Assembly (NCBI GenBank): GCA_015233725.1
Contig: JADFXD010000026.1
Span: 1-34,938 of the forward strand
Length of the DNA: 34,938 nucleotides
From: Nitrospirota bacterium
GTDB taxonomy: Bacteria > Nitrospirota > Thermodesulfovibrionia > Thermodesulfovibrionales > Magnetobacteriaceae
Direction of reading: 5' to 3'
Below are positions 15,873 through 24,890 of the stretch, in pieces; position 1 is the stretch's first letter; every line of letters begins with the position of its first letter. The notes beneath the pieces are model-generated. The model did no database searches, was not told the DNA's origin, and worked only from the letters and a program-made list of their open reading frames with translations. The translations under genes and the position numbers were made by a program.

Positions 15873-17362
15873 TGCTGAGGTTTCAACTGTGGGAAGAGGA
15901 TCACATCCCTGATGGACTGCGAGTTTGTAAGGAGCATGACAAACCTGTCAATGCCGATGCCTTCACCGGCCGTGGGGGGCATGGCAAACTCCAGTGCCCG
16001 CAGGAAATCCTCATCCATGACGTGAGCCTCCTCGTCGCCCTTCTGCCTGGCGATGAGTTGGTCGTTGAACCTGCCGCGCTGGTCGATGGGGTCGTTGAGC
16101 TCGGAGAAGGCGTTGGCCATCTCGCGGGCGGTGACAAACAGCTCAAACCTGTCGGTGAGGTTGGGGTTGTCCTTCTTGCGCTTTGCCAGCGGGGAGAGCT
16201 CTACGGGGTAGTCTGTTATAAAGGTGGGCTGTATGAGATTAGGCTCTATGCGATCCTTAAATATCTCATCGAGGGCAGTGGAGTAGGATGCCCCCGTGGG
16301 TATGTCTATACCGTTGTCTCTGGCCCATCTTATGACAGCATCGGCATCCCCCATAGCCTCATCAGGGACACCGGCGTCCCTGAAGCTGTCAAGGAAGGCG
16401 ACCCGTCTCCACGGTGGTGTGAGGTCGATGTCGTGCTCGGCGTACTTGAAACTCAACGTCCCAATTGACTGCATTGCCACGTGACACAACAGCTCCTCGG
16501 TAAAGGACATGAGGTAGTTGTAGTCCCTATAGGCGATGTAGAACTCTATCATGGTGAACTCGGGGTTGTGTTTTGTGGATATCCCCTCGTTTCTGAAGTT
16601 TCGGTTGATCTCAAAGACCCGTTCATAGCCGCCAACGATCAGGCGCTTTAGATATAGCTCGGGCGCTATGCGCAGGAACAGGTCTATGCCCAGGGTATTG
16701 TGGTGTGTCTTAAAGGGTTTTGCCGCGGCCCCCCCTGGTATGGGGTGCATCATGGGGGTCTCGACCTCGATAAACCCCTGCCCCTCGAAGAAATCACGAA
16801 AGGCCTTTATGACCTTGCTTCGGCATGCGAATGTCGTCCTGACCTCGGGGTTGACGATGAGGTCGAGGTAGCGTTGTCGGTAGCGCAGTTCAACGTCCTT
16901 GAGGCCGTGCCACTTCTCTGGCAGAGGGCGTAGGGCCTTGGCCAGTATCTTGAAATCGTTGACCTCGATAGTCAACTCCCCCGTGCGGGTCCTGAACAGC
17001 CTGCCATTGACCCCGATGATGTCGCCGATGTCCAGTTTCTTGAGGACTGGAAACATGTCCTTTAGGATATCCCTGGACAGGTATATCTGTATCTTTTTAC
17101 CCGATGAGTCCTGTATTTGCGCAAAGGAGGCCTTCCCAAAATTGCGATAGGCGACAACTCTCCCGGCGACGGAGCAGCCTACGGTGTCTTCTTCCAACTG
17201 GGCGGCGTCAACATCGGCATACTTTTCAATGAGTTCCGCGGCGTGGTCAGTTGCCTGGAAGTCCTGGTTGTAGGGGTCAAGCCCCATATCACGCAGCTCC
17301 TGGAGCTTTCTCTTTCTCTGTTCAATAAGCTCGTTAACCTCTTCAGAATGCTCTGTAGTCAA
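15869..17362 (-). CDS. lysS: lysyl-tRNA synthetase, class II
   Basis: Charges tRNA-Lys with lysine in the cytoplasm. The 497-residue protein has the N-terminal OB-fold anticodon-binding domain (VAGRVVAYRNFGKASFAQIQD at about residue 65) and the class II catalytic core with motif 2 (FRNEGISTKHNPEFTMIE) and motif 3 (GEGIGIDRFVMLL) near the C-terminus. The length is typical. The start is TTG at 17362, preceded by AAGGGGG; no better in-frame start exists. It is the first gene of the lysS-Lol operon. A hairpin-repeat element lies 30-105 bp upstream, between it and any promoter further out. Confidence 0.96.
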   Translation of the reverse strand: MTTEHSEEVNELIEQRKRKLQELRDMGLDPYNQDFQATDHAAELIEKYADVDAAQLEEDTVGCSVAGRVVAYRNFGKASFAQIQDSSGKKIQIYLSRDILKDMFPVLKKLDIGDIIGVNGRLFRTRTGELTIEVNDFKILAKALRPLPEKWHGLKDVELRYRQRYLDLIVNPEVRTTFACRSKVIKAFRDFFEGQGFIEVETPMMHPIPGGAAAKPFKTHHNTLGIDLFLRIAPELYLKRLIVGGYERVFEINRNFRNEGISTKHNPEFTMIEFYIAYRDYNYLMSFTEELLCHVAMQSIGTLSFKYAEHDIDLTPPWRRVAFLDSFRDAGVPDEAMGDADAVIRWARDNGIDIPTGASYSTALDEIFKDRIEPNLIQPTFITDYPVELSPLAKRKKDNPNLTDRFELFVTAREMANAFSELNDPIDQRGRFNDQLIARQKGDEEAHVMDEDFLRALEFAMPPTAGEGIGIDRFVMLLTNSQSIRDVILFPQLKPQQ

Positions 17363-17390
17363 TACCTGAAACCCCCTTCAAATTTTGATG

Positions 17391-17468
17391 AAAAGATAAG
17401 AAAGAAGGGGCGGCTCCGCCCCCCCTTGGACCCCCCTGCAAGGGGACCAGTCCCCTTGACCCCATAAT
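17391..17468 (-). repeat. hairpin-repeat element, copy 4
   Basis: Read on the minus strand: ATTATGGGGTCAAGGGGAC-TG-GTCCCCTTGCAGGGG, a GGTCCA linker, second stem GGGGGCGGAGCCGCCCC, then CTTCTTTCTTATCTTTTC. It sits upstream of lysS with its pyrimidine end toward the lysS start, unlike most other copies, which face gene ends. Confidence 0.85.
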
Positions 17469-17590
17469 TGTCAAGCCTGGTAGTCATTATGAAATGTCAT
17501 TGTTTATGTCTGCTGGTTTAAAATAAAAAAAACTGTATAGGATTTTAATCTTTCTTAAGGGTTTTGATCTGCTGGCTCGGTCATGGTTAT

Positions 17591-17812
17591 CTATCTTCGT
17601 GTATTTAATATGCGATTTAAAGAACCACAGATCATCTCATCCCACTCATTTAACCTTTCTTCCAGCAATAGCTCGACATATTGTCCAGCTATATTTGTCA
17701 AAACCAGAGATGACAACTTTTGATAATCATCATCGGATAGTTGCTCTTCTCTTCTTACCTCTTGCAGCCATTTCATAGCCTGATTTATATGTAACCTTTC
17801 ACCTGACACCAT
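17591..17812 (-). CDS. small hypothetical protein (73 residues)
   Basis: Not recognised. A helical, acidic, soluble protein (INQAMKWLQEVRREEQLSDDDYQKLSSLVL...) with no membrane segment or metal motif. The start is well supported by GGGAGG with 7-nt spacing before the ATG at 17812, and a TTGACA/TAGACT promoter lies about 50 bp further upstream, so it is probably a real gene with its own transcript. It lies between the lysS operon and divergent cheX. Confidence 0.65.
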   Translation of the reverse strand: MVSGERLHINQAMKWLQEVRREEQLSDDDYQKLSSLVLTNIAGQYVELLLEERLNEWDEMICGSLNRILNTRR

Positions 17813-17858
17813 AATAAAACCTCCCTTCCATAAACTTAATGCCTATACCTCTGCTAGT

Positions 17859-17888
17859 AGTCTAACGTACAGAGGCTTTTTTTGTCAA
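17859..17888 (-). promoter_or_regulatory. candidate promoter of the 73-residue protein gene
   Basis: On the minus strand TTGACA (17888-17883), an 18-bp spacer and TAGACT (17864-17859). The same bases also form, on the plus strand, a hairpin CCTCTG (17848-17853)/CAGAGG (17870-17875) followed by seven T, which reads as a weak terminator; no plus-strand gene upstream needs one, so the promoter reading is preferred. Confidence 0.45.
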
Positions 17889-18011
17889 CCCCTCGAATTG
17901 CCCAGCACTCTGGCTCTCTGACGGTGATGTCCAATGAATCTGCAGGGGTTGTTTACTATCGGTATATAAGGTGGTAGAGGCATCTGGTCTTTTTTTGCCT
18001 CACTGATATTT

Positions 18012-18040
18012 TTACCCAAAAGTGTGTTGGTTATGATAAT
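18012..18040 (+). promoter_or_regulatory. candidate promoter of cheX
   Basis: TTACCC (18012-18017), 17 bp, GATAAT (18035-18040). The -10 box matches five of six consensus bases. It leaves a 29-nt leader that includes the GAGG ribosome binding site before the ATG at 18076. Confidence 0.45.
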
Positions 18041-18075
18041 ATTAAGGCATAACATATTGAAATGAGGTAAGCGAG

Positions 18076-18540
18076 ATGAAAGTAGAATTTGTAAATCCGT
18101 TTCTGGAGTCTATTGTCAAGGTGCTTTCGACGATGGCTAACACGCAGGCCAAGCCGGGCAGGCCGTTTTTGAAGCAAGAGAGCTCGGCAAAGGGTGATGT
18201 CACCGGCTTAATAGGTCTTGCAGGGCAGCAGACCAAGGGCTCGCTGGCCATAACGTTTACGGAACCTGCGATACTTCACATTGCCTCTCAGATGCTTGGA
18301 GAGACCTTCACCACGATCAACAATGACGTGGCTGATGCCGTGGGTGAGATTACCAATATGGTAACTGGCGGGGCCAAGAAGCTGCTATCTCAACAGGGAT
18401 ATAAGTTTGACCTGTCTATCCCGTCAACCATTGTGGGCAAGGATCATATTGTCTCGCACAAGACAAAGGGGCCTATCGTCATTGTGCCTTTTGATACGGT
18501 GGCTGGTAAGTTCTTTGTAGAGATATGCTTTGAAAAGTAA
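18076..18540 (+). CDS. cheX: CheX-family chemotaxis phosphatase
   Basis: CheX proteins dephosphorylate CheY-P and so help end chemotactic signals. The 154-residue product has the CheC/CheX/FliY fold pattern: KVEFVNPFLESIVKVLSTM at the start, GLIGLAGQQTKGSLAITF, and the catalytic E-x-x-N motif EITNMVTGGAK (Glu91, Asn94). A second E-x-x-N motif, as in CheC, is not seen, which fits CheX. The ATG follows GAGG with 8-nt spacing. It is monocistronic here, convergent with uvrB, and no other chemotaxis genes are in the window, so its CheY partner is elsewhere. Confidence 0.88.
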   Translation: MKVEFVNPFLESIVKVLSTMANTQAKPGRPFLKQESSAKGDVTGLIGLAGQQTKGSLAITFTEPAILHIASQMLGETFTTINNDVADAVGEITNMVTGGAKKLLSQQGYKFDLSIPSTIVGKDHIVSHKTKGPIVIVPFDTVAGKFFVEICFEK

Positions 18541-18559
18541 TCATCCCCCTAACCAGGGC

Positions 18560-20566
18560 TCAGGATAACCCAACGCAGAGGGCTAATTCTCTGGCCTTTT
18601 TGATCTTATCGCGTAAGAGGGCGGCCTTTTCGAAGTCCAGGTTCCTTGCGGCCTCCTTCATCTCTTGTTGGAGGGTGAGGATGGCCTGTTCATCCAGCGG
18701 CATATCCTCTGGTGCGTCGATAGTGGCGGGAACGCTCCAGTAGTCGGCCTCGTAGATGGAGGCCAGGATGTCCTTGATGTTGTTTTTGATGGTGGTGGGG
18801 GTGATGCCCATCTGATGGTTGTATCTCAGTTGTAGTTGACGTCTGCGGGCGGTTTCGTCTATGGCGCGTCTCATCGAGCCTGTGACCTTGTCGGCGTAGA
18901 GGATGACCCTGCCGTTGACGTTTCTTGCCGCGCGACCTGCCGTTTGGATGAGCGACCTTTCGCTCCTGAGAAAGCCCTCCTTATCGGCATCCAGGATGGC
19001 CACCAGCGATACCTCCGGCAGGTCCAGCCCCTCGCGTAATAGATTGACCCCTATGAGCACGTCAAAGACCCCCAGACGAAGCTCGTGCAGTATCTTGACC
19101 CGATCGAGGGTGTCTACGTCGGAGTGTAGGTAGCGGGTCTTGATCCCGAGTTCGTTGTAGTACTCGGCCAGACCCTCGGCCATCTTCTTGGTGAGCGTTG
19201 TCACTAATATGCGCTCGGAGTGTTGTGTTGTCTCCCTTATTTCGACAGCGAGGTCATCCACCTGCCCCGACACCGGACGGACGACCATCTCAGGGTCAAG
19301 CAGACCCGTTGGCCTGATGATCTGCTCAACGATGCGCCCCCTGGATTTTTTGACCTCATACTCTGCCGGCGTGGCAGAGACGTATATGACCTGCTTGATG
19401 CGGGCATCAAACTCGACATATGTCAGCGGGCGGTTGTCGAGGGCCGATGGCAGCCTGAAGCCGTATTCGATGAGGGTCTGTTTGCGCGACCTGTCCCCCT
19501 CGTACATGCCTCGCACCTGCGGTACTGTGACGTGGGACTCGTCTATGATGGTCAGGAAGTCCCCGCCAAAGTAGTCAATGAGGCTAAAGGGTGGCTCCCC
19601 TGGCGCCCTGCCGCTGAGGTGGCGTGAGTAGTTCTCTATGCCGTTGCAGAATCCAAACTCCTTGAGCATCTCCATATCAAACATGGTACGCTGCTCTATG
19701 CGTCGTGCCTCAACGACCTTGCCCGCCCTTAGGAAGTGTTCAACGCGGGTGAGCATTTCGCTCTTGATCCCCTCCATGGCTGCCTCGATCCTGTCTCTGG
19801 GGGTGATCCAGTGTGTGTTTGGGTAGATGGCAACCGTCCTGAGTCGTCGCAGGCGTGCTCCGGTCAGTGGGTCGAACTCGTAGAGCCCCTCCACGTCATC
19901 GCCAAAGAGCTCGATACGTATGGCCATGTCGCGACAAAAGGCCGGAAAGACCTCAAGGATATCGCCACGCACCCGGAGCGTACCACGCTTGAAATCGGAC
20001 TCCGTGCGATTGTACTGTAGTTGCGTGAGCCTTTCTACAAGCTCGTTTCTGGGGATGCGGTCGTCCTCGTTGATGACCAGGTGCATGCCGAGGTAGTCCT
20101 GCGGTGAGCCAATGCCGTAGATGCAGGAGACGGAGGCCACGACTATGGTGTGGCGTCTCTCCAGGATGGACATCGTGGCCGAGTGTCTGAGGCGGTCGAT
20201 ATCCTCGTTGATCATCGAGTCCTTCGCGATGTAGGTATCGGTGCTGGGGATGTAGGCCTCCGGCTGGTAGTAGTCGTAGAAGCTGACGAAATACTCCACG
20301 GGGTTTTCGGGAAAAAGCTCCTTGAACTCGCCATACAACTGCGCGGCCAGGGTCTTGTTGTGCGCGATGACAAGCGTGGGCTTGTTGATCCGCTCGATGA
20401 CATTGGCCACGGTAAAGGTCTTGCCCGACCCCGTAACACCCAGGAGCACCTGCGCCCCACAACCGTCCTCAATCCCCCTGACAAGTCCGTCTATGGCCTG
20501 GGGCTGATCTCCGGTTGGCAAAAAATCACTGACGAGTCTAAATCCACCCACTATTAAATGTAACAT
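18560..20566 (-). CDS. uvrB: excinuclease ABC subunit B
   Basis: The DNA helicase-like damage-verification subunit of nucleotide excision repair. The 668 residues show [10 protein letters not shown] and Walker A GVTGSGKT (about residues 43-50), the DNA-strand-separating beta-hairpin region [18 protein letters not shown], the DEAD-type IDESHVT, motif [11 protein letters not shown] and the C-terminal UVR domain ([21 protein letters not shown]) that binds UvrC. Length and motifs are normal. The ATG at 20566 lacks a clear ribosome binding site; an in-frame GTG five codons later is the alternative. A 20-bp gap separates it from the end of cheX. Confidence 0.97.
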   Translation of the reverse strand: MLHLIVGGFRLVSDFLPTGDQPQAIDGLVRGIEDGCGAQVLLGVTGSGKTFTVANVIERINKPTLVIAHNKTLAAQLYGEFKELFPENPVEYFVSFYDYYQPEAYIPSTDTYIAKDSMINEDIDRLRHSATMSILERRHTIVVASVSCIYGIGSPQDYLGMHLVINEDDRIPRNELVERLTQLQYNRTESDFKRGTLRVRGDILEVFPAFCRDMAIRIELFGDDVEGLYEFDPLTGARLRRLRTVAIYPNTHWITPRDRIEAAMEGIKSEMLTRVEHFLRAGKVVEARRIEQRTMFDMEMLKEFGFCNGIENYSRHLSGRAPGEPPFSLIDYFGGDFLTIIDESHVTVPQVRGMYEGDRSRKQTLIEYGFRLPSALDNRPLTYVEFDARIKQVIYVSATPAEYEVKKSRGRIVEQIIRPTGLLDPEMVVRPVSGQVDDLAVEIRETTQHSERILVTTLTKKMAEGLAEYYNELGIKTRYLHSDVDTLDRVKILHELRLGVFDVLIGVNLLREGLDLPEVSLVAILDADKEGFLRSERSLIQTAGRAARNVNGRVILYADKVTGSMRRAIDETARRRQLQLRYNHQMGITPTTIKNNIKDILASIYEADYWSVPATIDAPEDMPLDEQAILTLQQEMKEAARNLDFEKAALLRDKIKKARELALCVGLS

Positions 20567-20645
20567 AATCAGGAGGCGTTTAAGTACATAATTAATTCAT
20601 AAAAGAAGAAGGAAGGGTGCCCTGCAATCTAAGCGACCAGCCTTT

Positions 20646-20765
20646 ACGGGGTCAAGGGGATTTCTTTGTGGCCGGGGTGCCTCACCCCTCCCCTTGCAGG
20701 GGGTTCTAAAGGGGCCAGGAGCGTCCTGGAGCGGTAAAGAAGCGGAGCCGCCCCTTTCTTTCTTC
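20646..20765 (+). repeat. hairpin-repeat element, copy 5 (with two inserts)
   Basis: GGGGTCAAGGGG and CCCCTTGCAGGGG form the first stem, but the loop holds an extra sequence that contains its own GGGGTG/CACCCC hairpin. The second stem carries the CCAGGAGCG...GCGGTAAAGAAG insert shared with copy 1. The pyrimidine tract TTTCTTTCTTC runs into the stop codon (20764-20766) of the O-antigen ligase gene. Confidence 0.85.
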
Positions 20766-22800
20766 ATTCTTCCATTGAGACAGCGATGCCGAGGATGCGG
20801 TTATCTGTTTTTGTTGCGTAGATGAAGGGGTTGTAGGTTCTGGAGGTGGTGAATTTAAAGTGGTGTGTATTTGTGTCGTTTATGGGGTACGTCCAGTGTT
20901 TTGTGCCTTTGGTCAGGAATGTGATTTTATCAACGGGGGTATTATCGACGTAGATAGATAGGGTGACCGGGTTTTTGTCTACATCGGGGTGATTGCAGAG
21001 TAAAGAGAATTTGACAATCCGCTTACCGGTTAGGTATATACTGCCTTCTTTAGAGAACCATCTATATGGATTTTTATCATTGTTGATATAAAAACCCCTG
21101 TATGTATTGTCCTTAGGCATTGTGTAGTGATATTTATGTTTTAGAAACTTTAATGATGTGTTCGATAGGTAATGTATTGAACTTAAGGCTACAATAACTA
21201 TACAGATTTTCAAGATTATAGTCAATTTCTTCTGGAGAGAGTTACTTAACACAGTATTTTGTATGGTCATGGCGTAGCTTATATTAAGAAAAATAAGCAT
21301 CCATATTATGGGTAGATATGCAACTTCTTGAAACGTGTTATATATGTGGAAACATATAATCGAAACAATCACTGCAATATTTAAAACGTTTTTGTTCTTG
21401 AGCAGGTCGGCAATTAGCATTAATAGTGTGTAGGCGATGATTAGCATCCATAAAATCAATCCTACTATGCCATTATTGACTATGAGTTCGAGGTACATGT
21501 TATGAGGCGTATCATCAGTGCGTGTGCCATGTCTTTGTTTAAAGGGCGATTGAGGTATGGTTGAAAAGATATCGGCGTAAACGGCAAAGGTTTCAAAGCC
21601 CATTCCTAATATAGGTTTTTCCTTGCTGATAGTGACACCCTGGCGCCATATATAGGCTCGCGAATCAGGGGTTACTATTCTTGAGGCTTGTTGTACTATG
21701 GCTGCTTTTGTTGCATTGTTATTTATTGGGGTAATAACGTAAAAAAGCGTTAATACGCTCAAGCTAATTGTAATAGGGACAGAGATCACTACTTTGATTA
21801 TAGTTCCTATTTTTATCTTATTATAAGTATCTCCCTTAAAGCAATAGAAAAACATCCAGCATATAAGCAAGACAAGTGGATATGTTACCCATCCAGCCCT
21901 TGCCTCTGCCAGAATTAAGGACATTTCAAGAATTATCAAAGATATAAACAGAGCAACCATCCTGGCAGTAGTTCTCTTCTTGCTAAAGAATCCCAATAGA
22001 ATATACGGTACAACAATGGTAACGAATTGTGAATACCAACCCCTGTTAAGAAAAAACGATGAGACTATTCCAGGACTCAAGACATCACGTTTCACGATGA
22101 GTAGTGATACAATGCCGGTATGTTCCAATAGTCCCATGATAGCGGCAAATAGACTGCCAGTGAAAAGCCCCAGAAATATATACTTATAATTATCAGTAGT
22201 GGCGCTGATAACAGAAAGGATGACTGTAAATAAGACGATTAGAGTAAATCGATTTATCTCCGAGAGGCAATATAGATAGTTCTCTGGCAGTGCGCCAAAT
22301 ACCTGAAGCATAAACGCCTCAATGCTAAAACTGGCAGCCAACTCTGAGATATGTCCCAGGGGAAGCATGAACAATGAAGATGCTGCCAGGAAGAAAAAAC
22401 ACAAGACAAACAGCAACAGATGTTTGTTTATCTTATTTCTCATCCCAGGTTTCAGGCTGACAATGAACATCGACATCGTCAAGAGCGCCAGGATATAATC
22501 AAACACCTGATTCTGGATATAATATGGCGGAAAGCCAAAAAAGATAAAAGAAAACGCAAAGACAAACAGCAGGTATTTAATCTTTTCCGGAAAGCGTATT
22601 ACGTACAGACATGCCATGATCCATAGGATATATCCAAGCCTGAAGGCAAGTACAATCCTGTTTTGTAAACTCCAGGTATAGACTCCCCAATGAAACAAGG
22701 CATATATCTTAAATAATACGTTAAACGCTAAAAATCCCAGCGCAATGAAATAAAAAAAAGCCAACCGATTTGAAAATTTTAACTGAATAGATTTGTTCAT
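20764..22800 (-). CDS. O-antigen ligase / polymerase family membrane protein
   Basis: A 678-residue inner-membrane protein with about twelve hydrophobic spans and a soluble C-terminal domain of about 120 residues. The ligase/Wzy_C features are an arginine in EARAGW (about residue 301), SRAYIWRQG (about 380-388), the PILGMGFETF motif (about 396-405) and the periplasmic PHNMYLELIVNNGIVG (about 432-447). Such proteins transfer or polymerise lipid-linked oligosaccharide on the periplasmic side. The C-terminal extension after about residue 560 looks like a beta-rich carbohydrate-handling module. The gene is clearly AT-rich compared with its neighbours, as envelope polysaccharide genes often are. 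A TATAAT lies only 12 bp before the ATG, implying almost no 5' leader. Ligase and polymerase roles cannot be separated by sequence alone. Confidence 0.85.
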   Translation of the reverse strand: MNKSIQLKFSNRLAFFYFIALGFLAFNVLFKIYALFHWGVYTWSLQNRIVLAFRLGYILWIMACLYVIRFPEKIKYLLFVFAFSFIFFGFPPYYIQNQVFDYILALLTMSMFIVSLKPGMRNKINKHLLLFVLCFFFLAASSLFMLPLGHISELAASFSIEAFMLQVFGALPENYLYCLSEINRFTLIVLFTVILSVISATTDNYKYIFLGLFTGSLFAAIMGLLEHTGIVSLLIVKRDVLSPGIVSSFFLNRGWYSQFVTIVVPYILLGFFSKKRTTARMVALFISLIILEMSLILAEARAGWVTYPLVLLICWMFFYCFKGDTYNKIKIGTIIKVVISVPITISLSVLTLFYVITPINNNATKAAIVQQASRIVTPDSRAYIWRQGVTISKEKPILGMGFETFAVYADIFSTIPQSPFKQRHGTRTDDTPHNMYLELIVNNGIVGLILWMLIIAYTLLMLIADLLKNKNVLNIAVIVSIICFHIYNTFQEVAYLPIIWMLIFLNISYAMTIQNTVLSNSLQKKLTIILKICIVIVALSSIHYLSNTSLKFLKHKYHYTMPKDNTYRGFYINNDKNPYRWFSKEGSIYLTGKRIVKFSLLCNHPDVDKNPVTLSIYVDNTPVDKITFLTKGTKHWTYPINDTNTHHFKFTTSRTYNPFIYATKTDNRILGIAVSMEE

Positions 22801-22812
22801 TGTTCTCAGGCG

Positions 22813-22841
22813 ATTATATCATGCCTATCAGGGAAAACACA
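22813..22841 (-). promoter_or_regulatory. candidate promoter of the O-antigen ligase gene
   Basis: On the minus strand a perfect TATAAT occupies 22818-22813, with TTGTGT about 17-18 bp further upstream. The predicted transcription start is about 6 nt before the ATG at 22800, and no ribosome binding site fits in between. Confidence 0.45.
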
Positions 22842-22842
22842 A

Positions 22843-22871
22843 CTGCAATTGCCCTGGCCTTGTGGTATAAT
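22843..22871 (+). promoter_or_regulatory. candidate promoter of the TPR-protein operon
   Basis: A perfect TATAAT (22866-22871) with CTGCAA at -35 (three of six consensus bases, 17-bp spacing). It is back to back with the divergent promoter of the O-antigen ligase gene and about 55 bp upstream of the first possible start of the TPR gene. Confidence 0.4.
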
Positions 22872-22925
22872 ATGAAACATGACATTTGAGAGAGTCATAA
22901 GTAAAATGGGAGTATATCTGTAGCC

Positions 22926-24890
22926 TTGACACCTGATACTCCAGAGAGCGCAAACTCTACCCACACCCCAACGCAAGCTCAAGCCTCCGCAATAAGGGGT
23001 CAAGGGGTCCGCGACCCCTTGCAGGGGGGGTCGAGGGGGGGGCAGCGCCGCCCTCCTTTATCTTCTTCTTTTTCTTCTATAGCGCTGGTTCTACTGCTAC
23101 TGACGCTTGTTGCGTACTACAGGGTGGGGGGTAACGACTTCATCAACTGCGACGACCCGCAGTACGTCACGGATAACCCTATGGTGAACGTAGGCCTGAG
23201 CGTAAAGGGGGTCTTGTGGGCATTTAGTTCTACATTCTTTGTCAACTGGCACCCGCTGACGTGGCTTTCGCACATGCTGGATGTCTCGATCTTCAGACTC
23301 AACCCCGGAGGACACCACCTCACAAGCCTCATCATCCACATGATAAACACCATCCTACTGTTCTACGTCCTGTTTAGGATGACAACGGACAAATGGCAGA
23401 GTGCCTTTGTCGCGGCGATGTTCGCCATCCACCCCTTGACCGTAGAGTCGGTGGCGTGGGTGTCGGAGCGTAAAAACCTCCTGTGTACGATGTTCTGCCT
23501 CCTGACCATGATCGCATATCACAACTACACAAGTATACCCTCAGAGCAAGGCAGATGGATAAAGATACGACGGTATCTGCTTGTCCTGCTGTTATTTGCG
23601 CTGGCGCTTATGGCAAAACCAATGGCTGTTACCCTGCCGTTTGTCTTGATCCTGATCGATGTATGGCCGCTAAGGAGATTCAGCTACCTAAAGATTGCAG
23701 AAAAGATACCGCTCTTTGCCCTCTCCGGGATATCCAGTATGATAACGTATGTGATACAAAGAGAGGCCTACGCGGTACAACCACTGAGCCTGTTGCCATT
23801 TGCCAATCGCGTCTTTACGGCCACGGTCAACTACGTTCAATACCTGTACATGATGATAAATCCTACCCATCTGGCCATATTCTATCCCTACCCCTACAAC
23901 ATGCCCCTGTGGAAGCCCTGTGCCGCCTTTGTCCTGCTGCTGACAATCAGCATCTGCGCCCTGCTCCTGGGTCGCAAGAGACCATACGTGATAGTTGGAT
24001 GGCTGTGGTACGTGGGCACCCTCGTGCCGGTTATCAAGCTGGTACAGACGGGTCGCGAGGCCATCGCTGACAGATACACCTACGTCCCACTGATCGGTAT
24101 CTATATAATCATGGCATGGGGCAGTGTCGACCTCTTGCAAGGTGCGGCTGCACCAGCGATAAGACGTGCGGCTGCACCAGCGATAAAAGGAAACAGGTTC
24201 CGAAAGATCATCCTTGCGACGCTAGCCTCCGTGCTTATCGTGTTCTACGCGTCGCTTACGTGGACATACACAGGCCACTGGAAGAACTCCCTGACCCTCT
24301 TCAGGCACGCCATCGACGCCGTGGAAGACAACTACCAGGCCTACAACAACTACGGTAACGCCTTGATCGACGCCGGCAGGCTCAACGAGGCCATCGGATA
24401 CTTCGCCAGGGGGATCGAGTTAAAGACCGATAGCGCCGAACTGCGCAATAGCATGGGCGATGCCCTCACCAGACAGGGAAAGTTTGAGGAGGCCATGATA
24501 CACTATGTTCGCAGTGAGCCTCTTATGTTCTTTGATGGCGAGGCGCTGTTACACAAACGATTTGGACTGATCTACCTCAAAAGGAAAAACTACCAGGACG
24601 CCATCATGCACCTCAACAAGTCCCTGGATATCCACCCCAAGGATCCGGAGGTGCTAAACAGCCTTGGCATATCCCTCATGGGGCTTGACAAGATAGATGA
24701 GGCCATTGCCGCCTTTACCAAGGCCGTCTCTCTCCAGCCCCAGAGTGCTCCCTTGCATAGGAACCTTGGATATGCCCTGAGACGCTCCGGCAGGCAAGAG
24801 GAGGCACAGATACAACTGAACCAGGCGCAGCGCCTTGCCAGCGAGCAACTCGGTAACGATGCTGTAAATACAAGCGGTGCCAGCCACTAA
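22926..24890 (+). CDS. GT-C-like membrane protein with C-terminal TPR repeats (paralogue 1)
   Basis: A TMTC/PMT-like protein: about ten membrane spans, an acidic DD pair in the first external loop (NCDDPQYV, about residues 75-82), NWHPLTWLSHMLD and HPLTVESVAWVSERK, then TPR repeats from about residue 455 to the end (NYQAYNNYGNALIDAGRLNEAIGYFARG and three more). GT-C enzymes of this kind use lipid-linked sugars outside the membrane; the exact acceptor is unknown. Residues about 23-50 are encoded by a hairpin-repeat element. The possible starts are TTG 22926 or TTG 23019 inside the element; no in-frame start exists between the element and the first span. Residues about 406-421 are two in-frame copies of an 8-residue AAAPAI repeat. 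It overlaps the next gene by 14 bp. Confidence 0.82.
   Translation: MTPDTPESANSTHTPTQAQASAIRGQGVRDPLQGGSRGGQRRPPLSSSFSSIALVLLLLTLVAYYRVGGNDFINCDDPQYVTDNPMVNVGLSVKGVLWAFSSTFFVNWHPLTWLSHMLDVSIFRLNPGGHHLTSLIIHMINTILLFYVLFRMTTDKWQSAFVAAMFAIHPLTVESVAWVSERKNLLCTMFCLLTMIAYHNYTSIPSEQGRWIKIRRYLLVLLLFALALMAKPMAVTLPFVLILIDVWPLRRFSYLKIAEKIPLFALSGISSMITYVIQREAYAVQPLSLLPFANRVFTATVNYVQYLYMMINPTHLAIFYPYPYNMPLWKPCAAFVLLLTISICALLLGRKRPYVIVGWLWYVGTLVPVIKLVQTGREAIADRYTYVPLIGIYIIMAWGSVDLLQGAAAPAIRRAAAPAIKGNRFRKIILATLASVLIVFYASLTWTYTGHWKNSLTLFRHAIDAVEDNYQAYNNYGNALIDAGRLNEAIGYFARGIELKTDSAELRNSMGDALTRQGKFEEAMIHYVRSEPLMFFDGEALLHKRFGLIYLKRKNYQDAIMHLNKSLDIHPKDPEVLNSLGISLMGLDKIDEAIAAFTKAVSLQPQSAPLHRNLGYALRRSGRQEEAQIQLNQAQRLASEQLGNDAVNTSGASH
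22991..23079 (+). repeat. hairpin-repeat element, copy 6, inside a coding region
   Basis: AAGGGGTCAAGGGGTC-CGC-GACCCCTTGCAGGGG, GGTCGA linker, second stem with GGGGGGC-AGC-GCCGCCC, pyrimidine tract TTATCTTCTTCTTTTTCTTC. The first stem has T/A in place of the A/T pair of other copies, a compensatory change. It is translated as part of the N-terminus of the first TPR protein. Confidence 0.85.
24142..24189 (+). repeat. two in-frame copies of a 24-bp repeat
   Basis: GTGCGGCTGCACCAGCGATA occurs twice, 24 bp apart, inside the first TPR gene and adds two 8-residue units (AAAPAIRR, AAAPAIKG). The second paralogue has no matching segment at this place but contains the reverse complement of the same core elsewhere (25240-25296). 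Confidence 0.8.
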
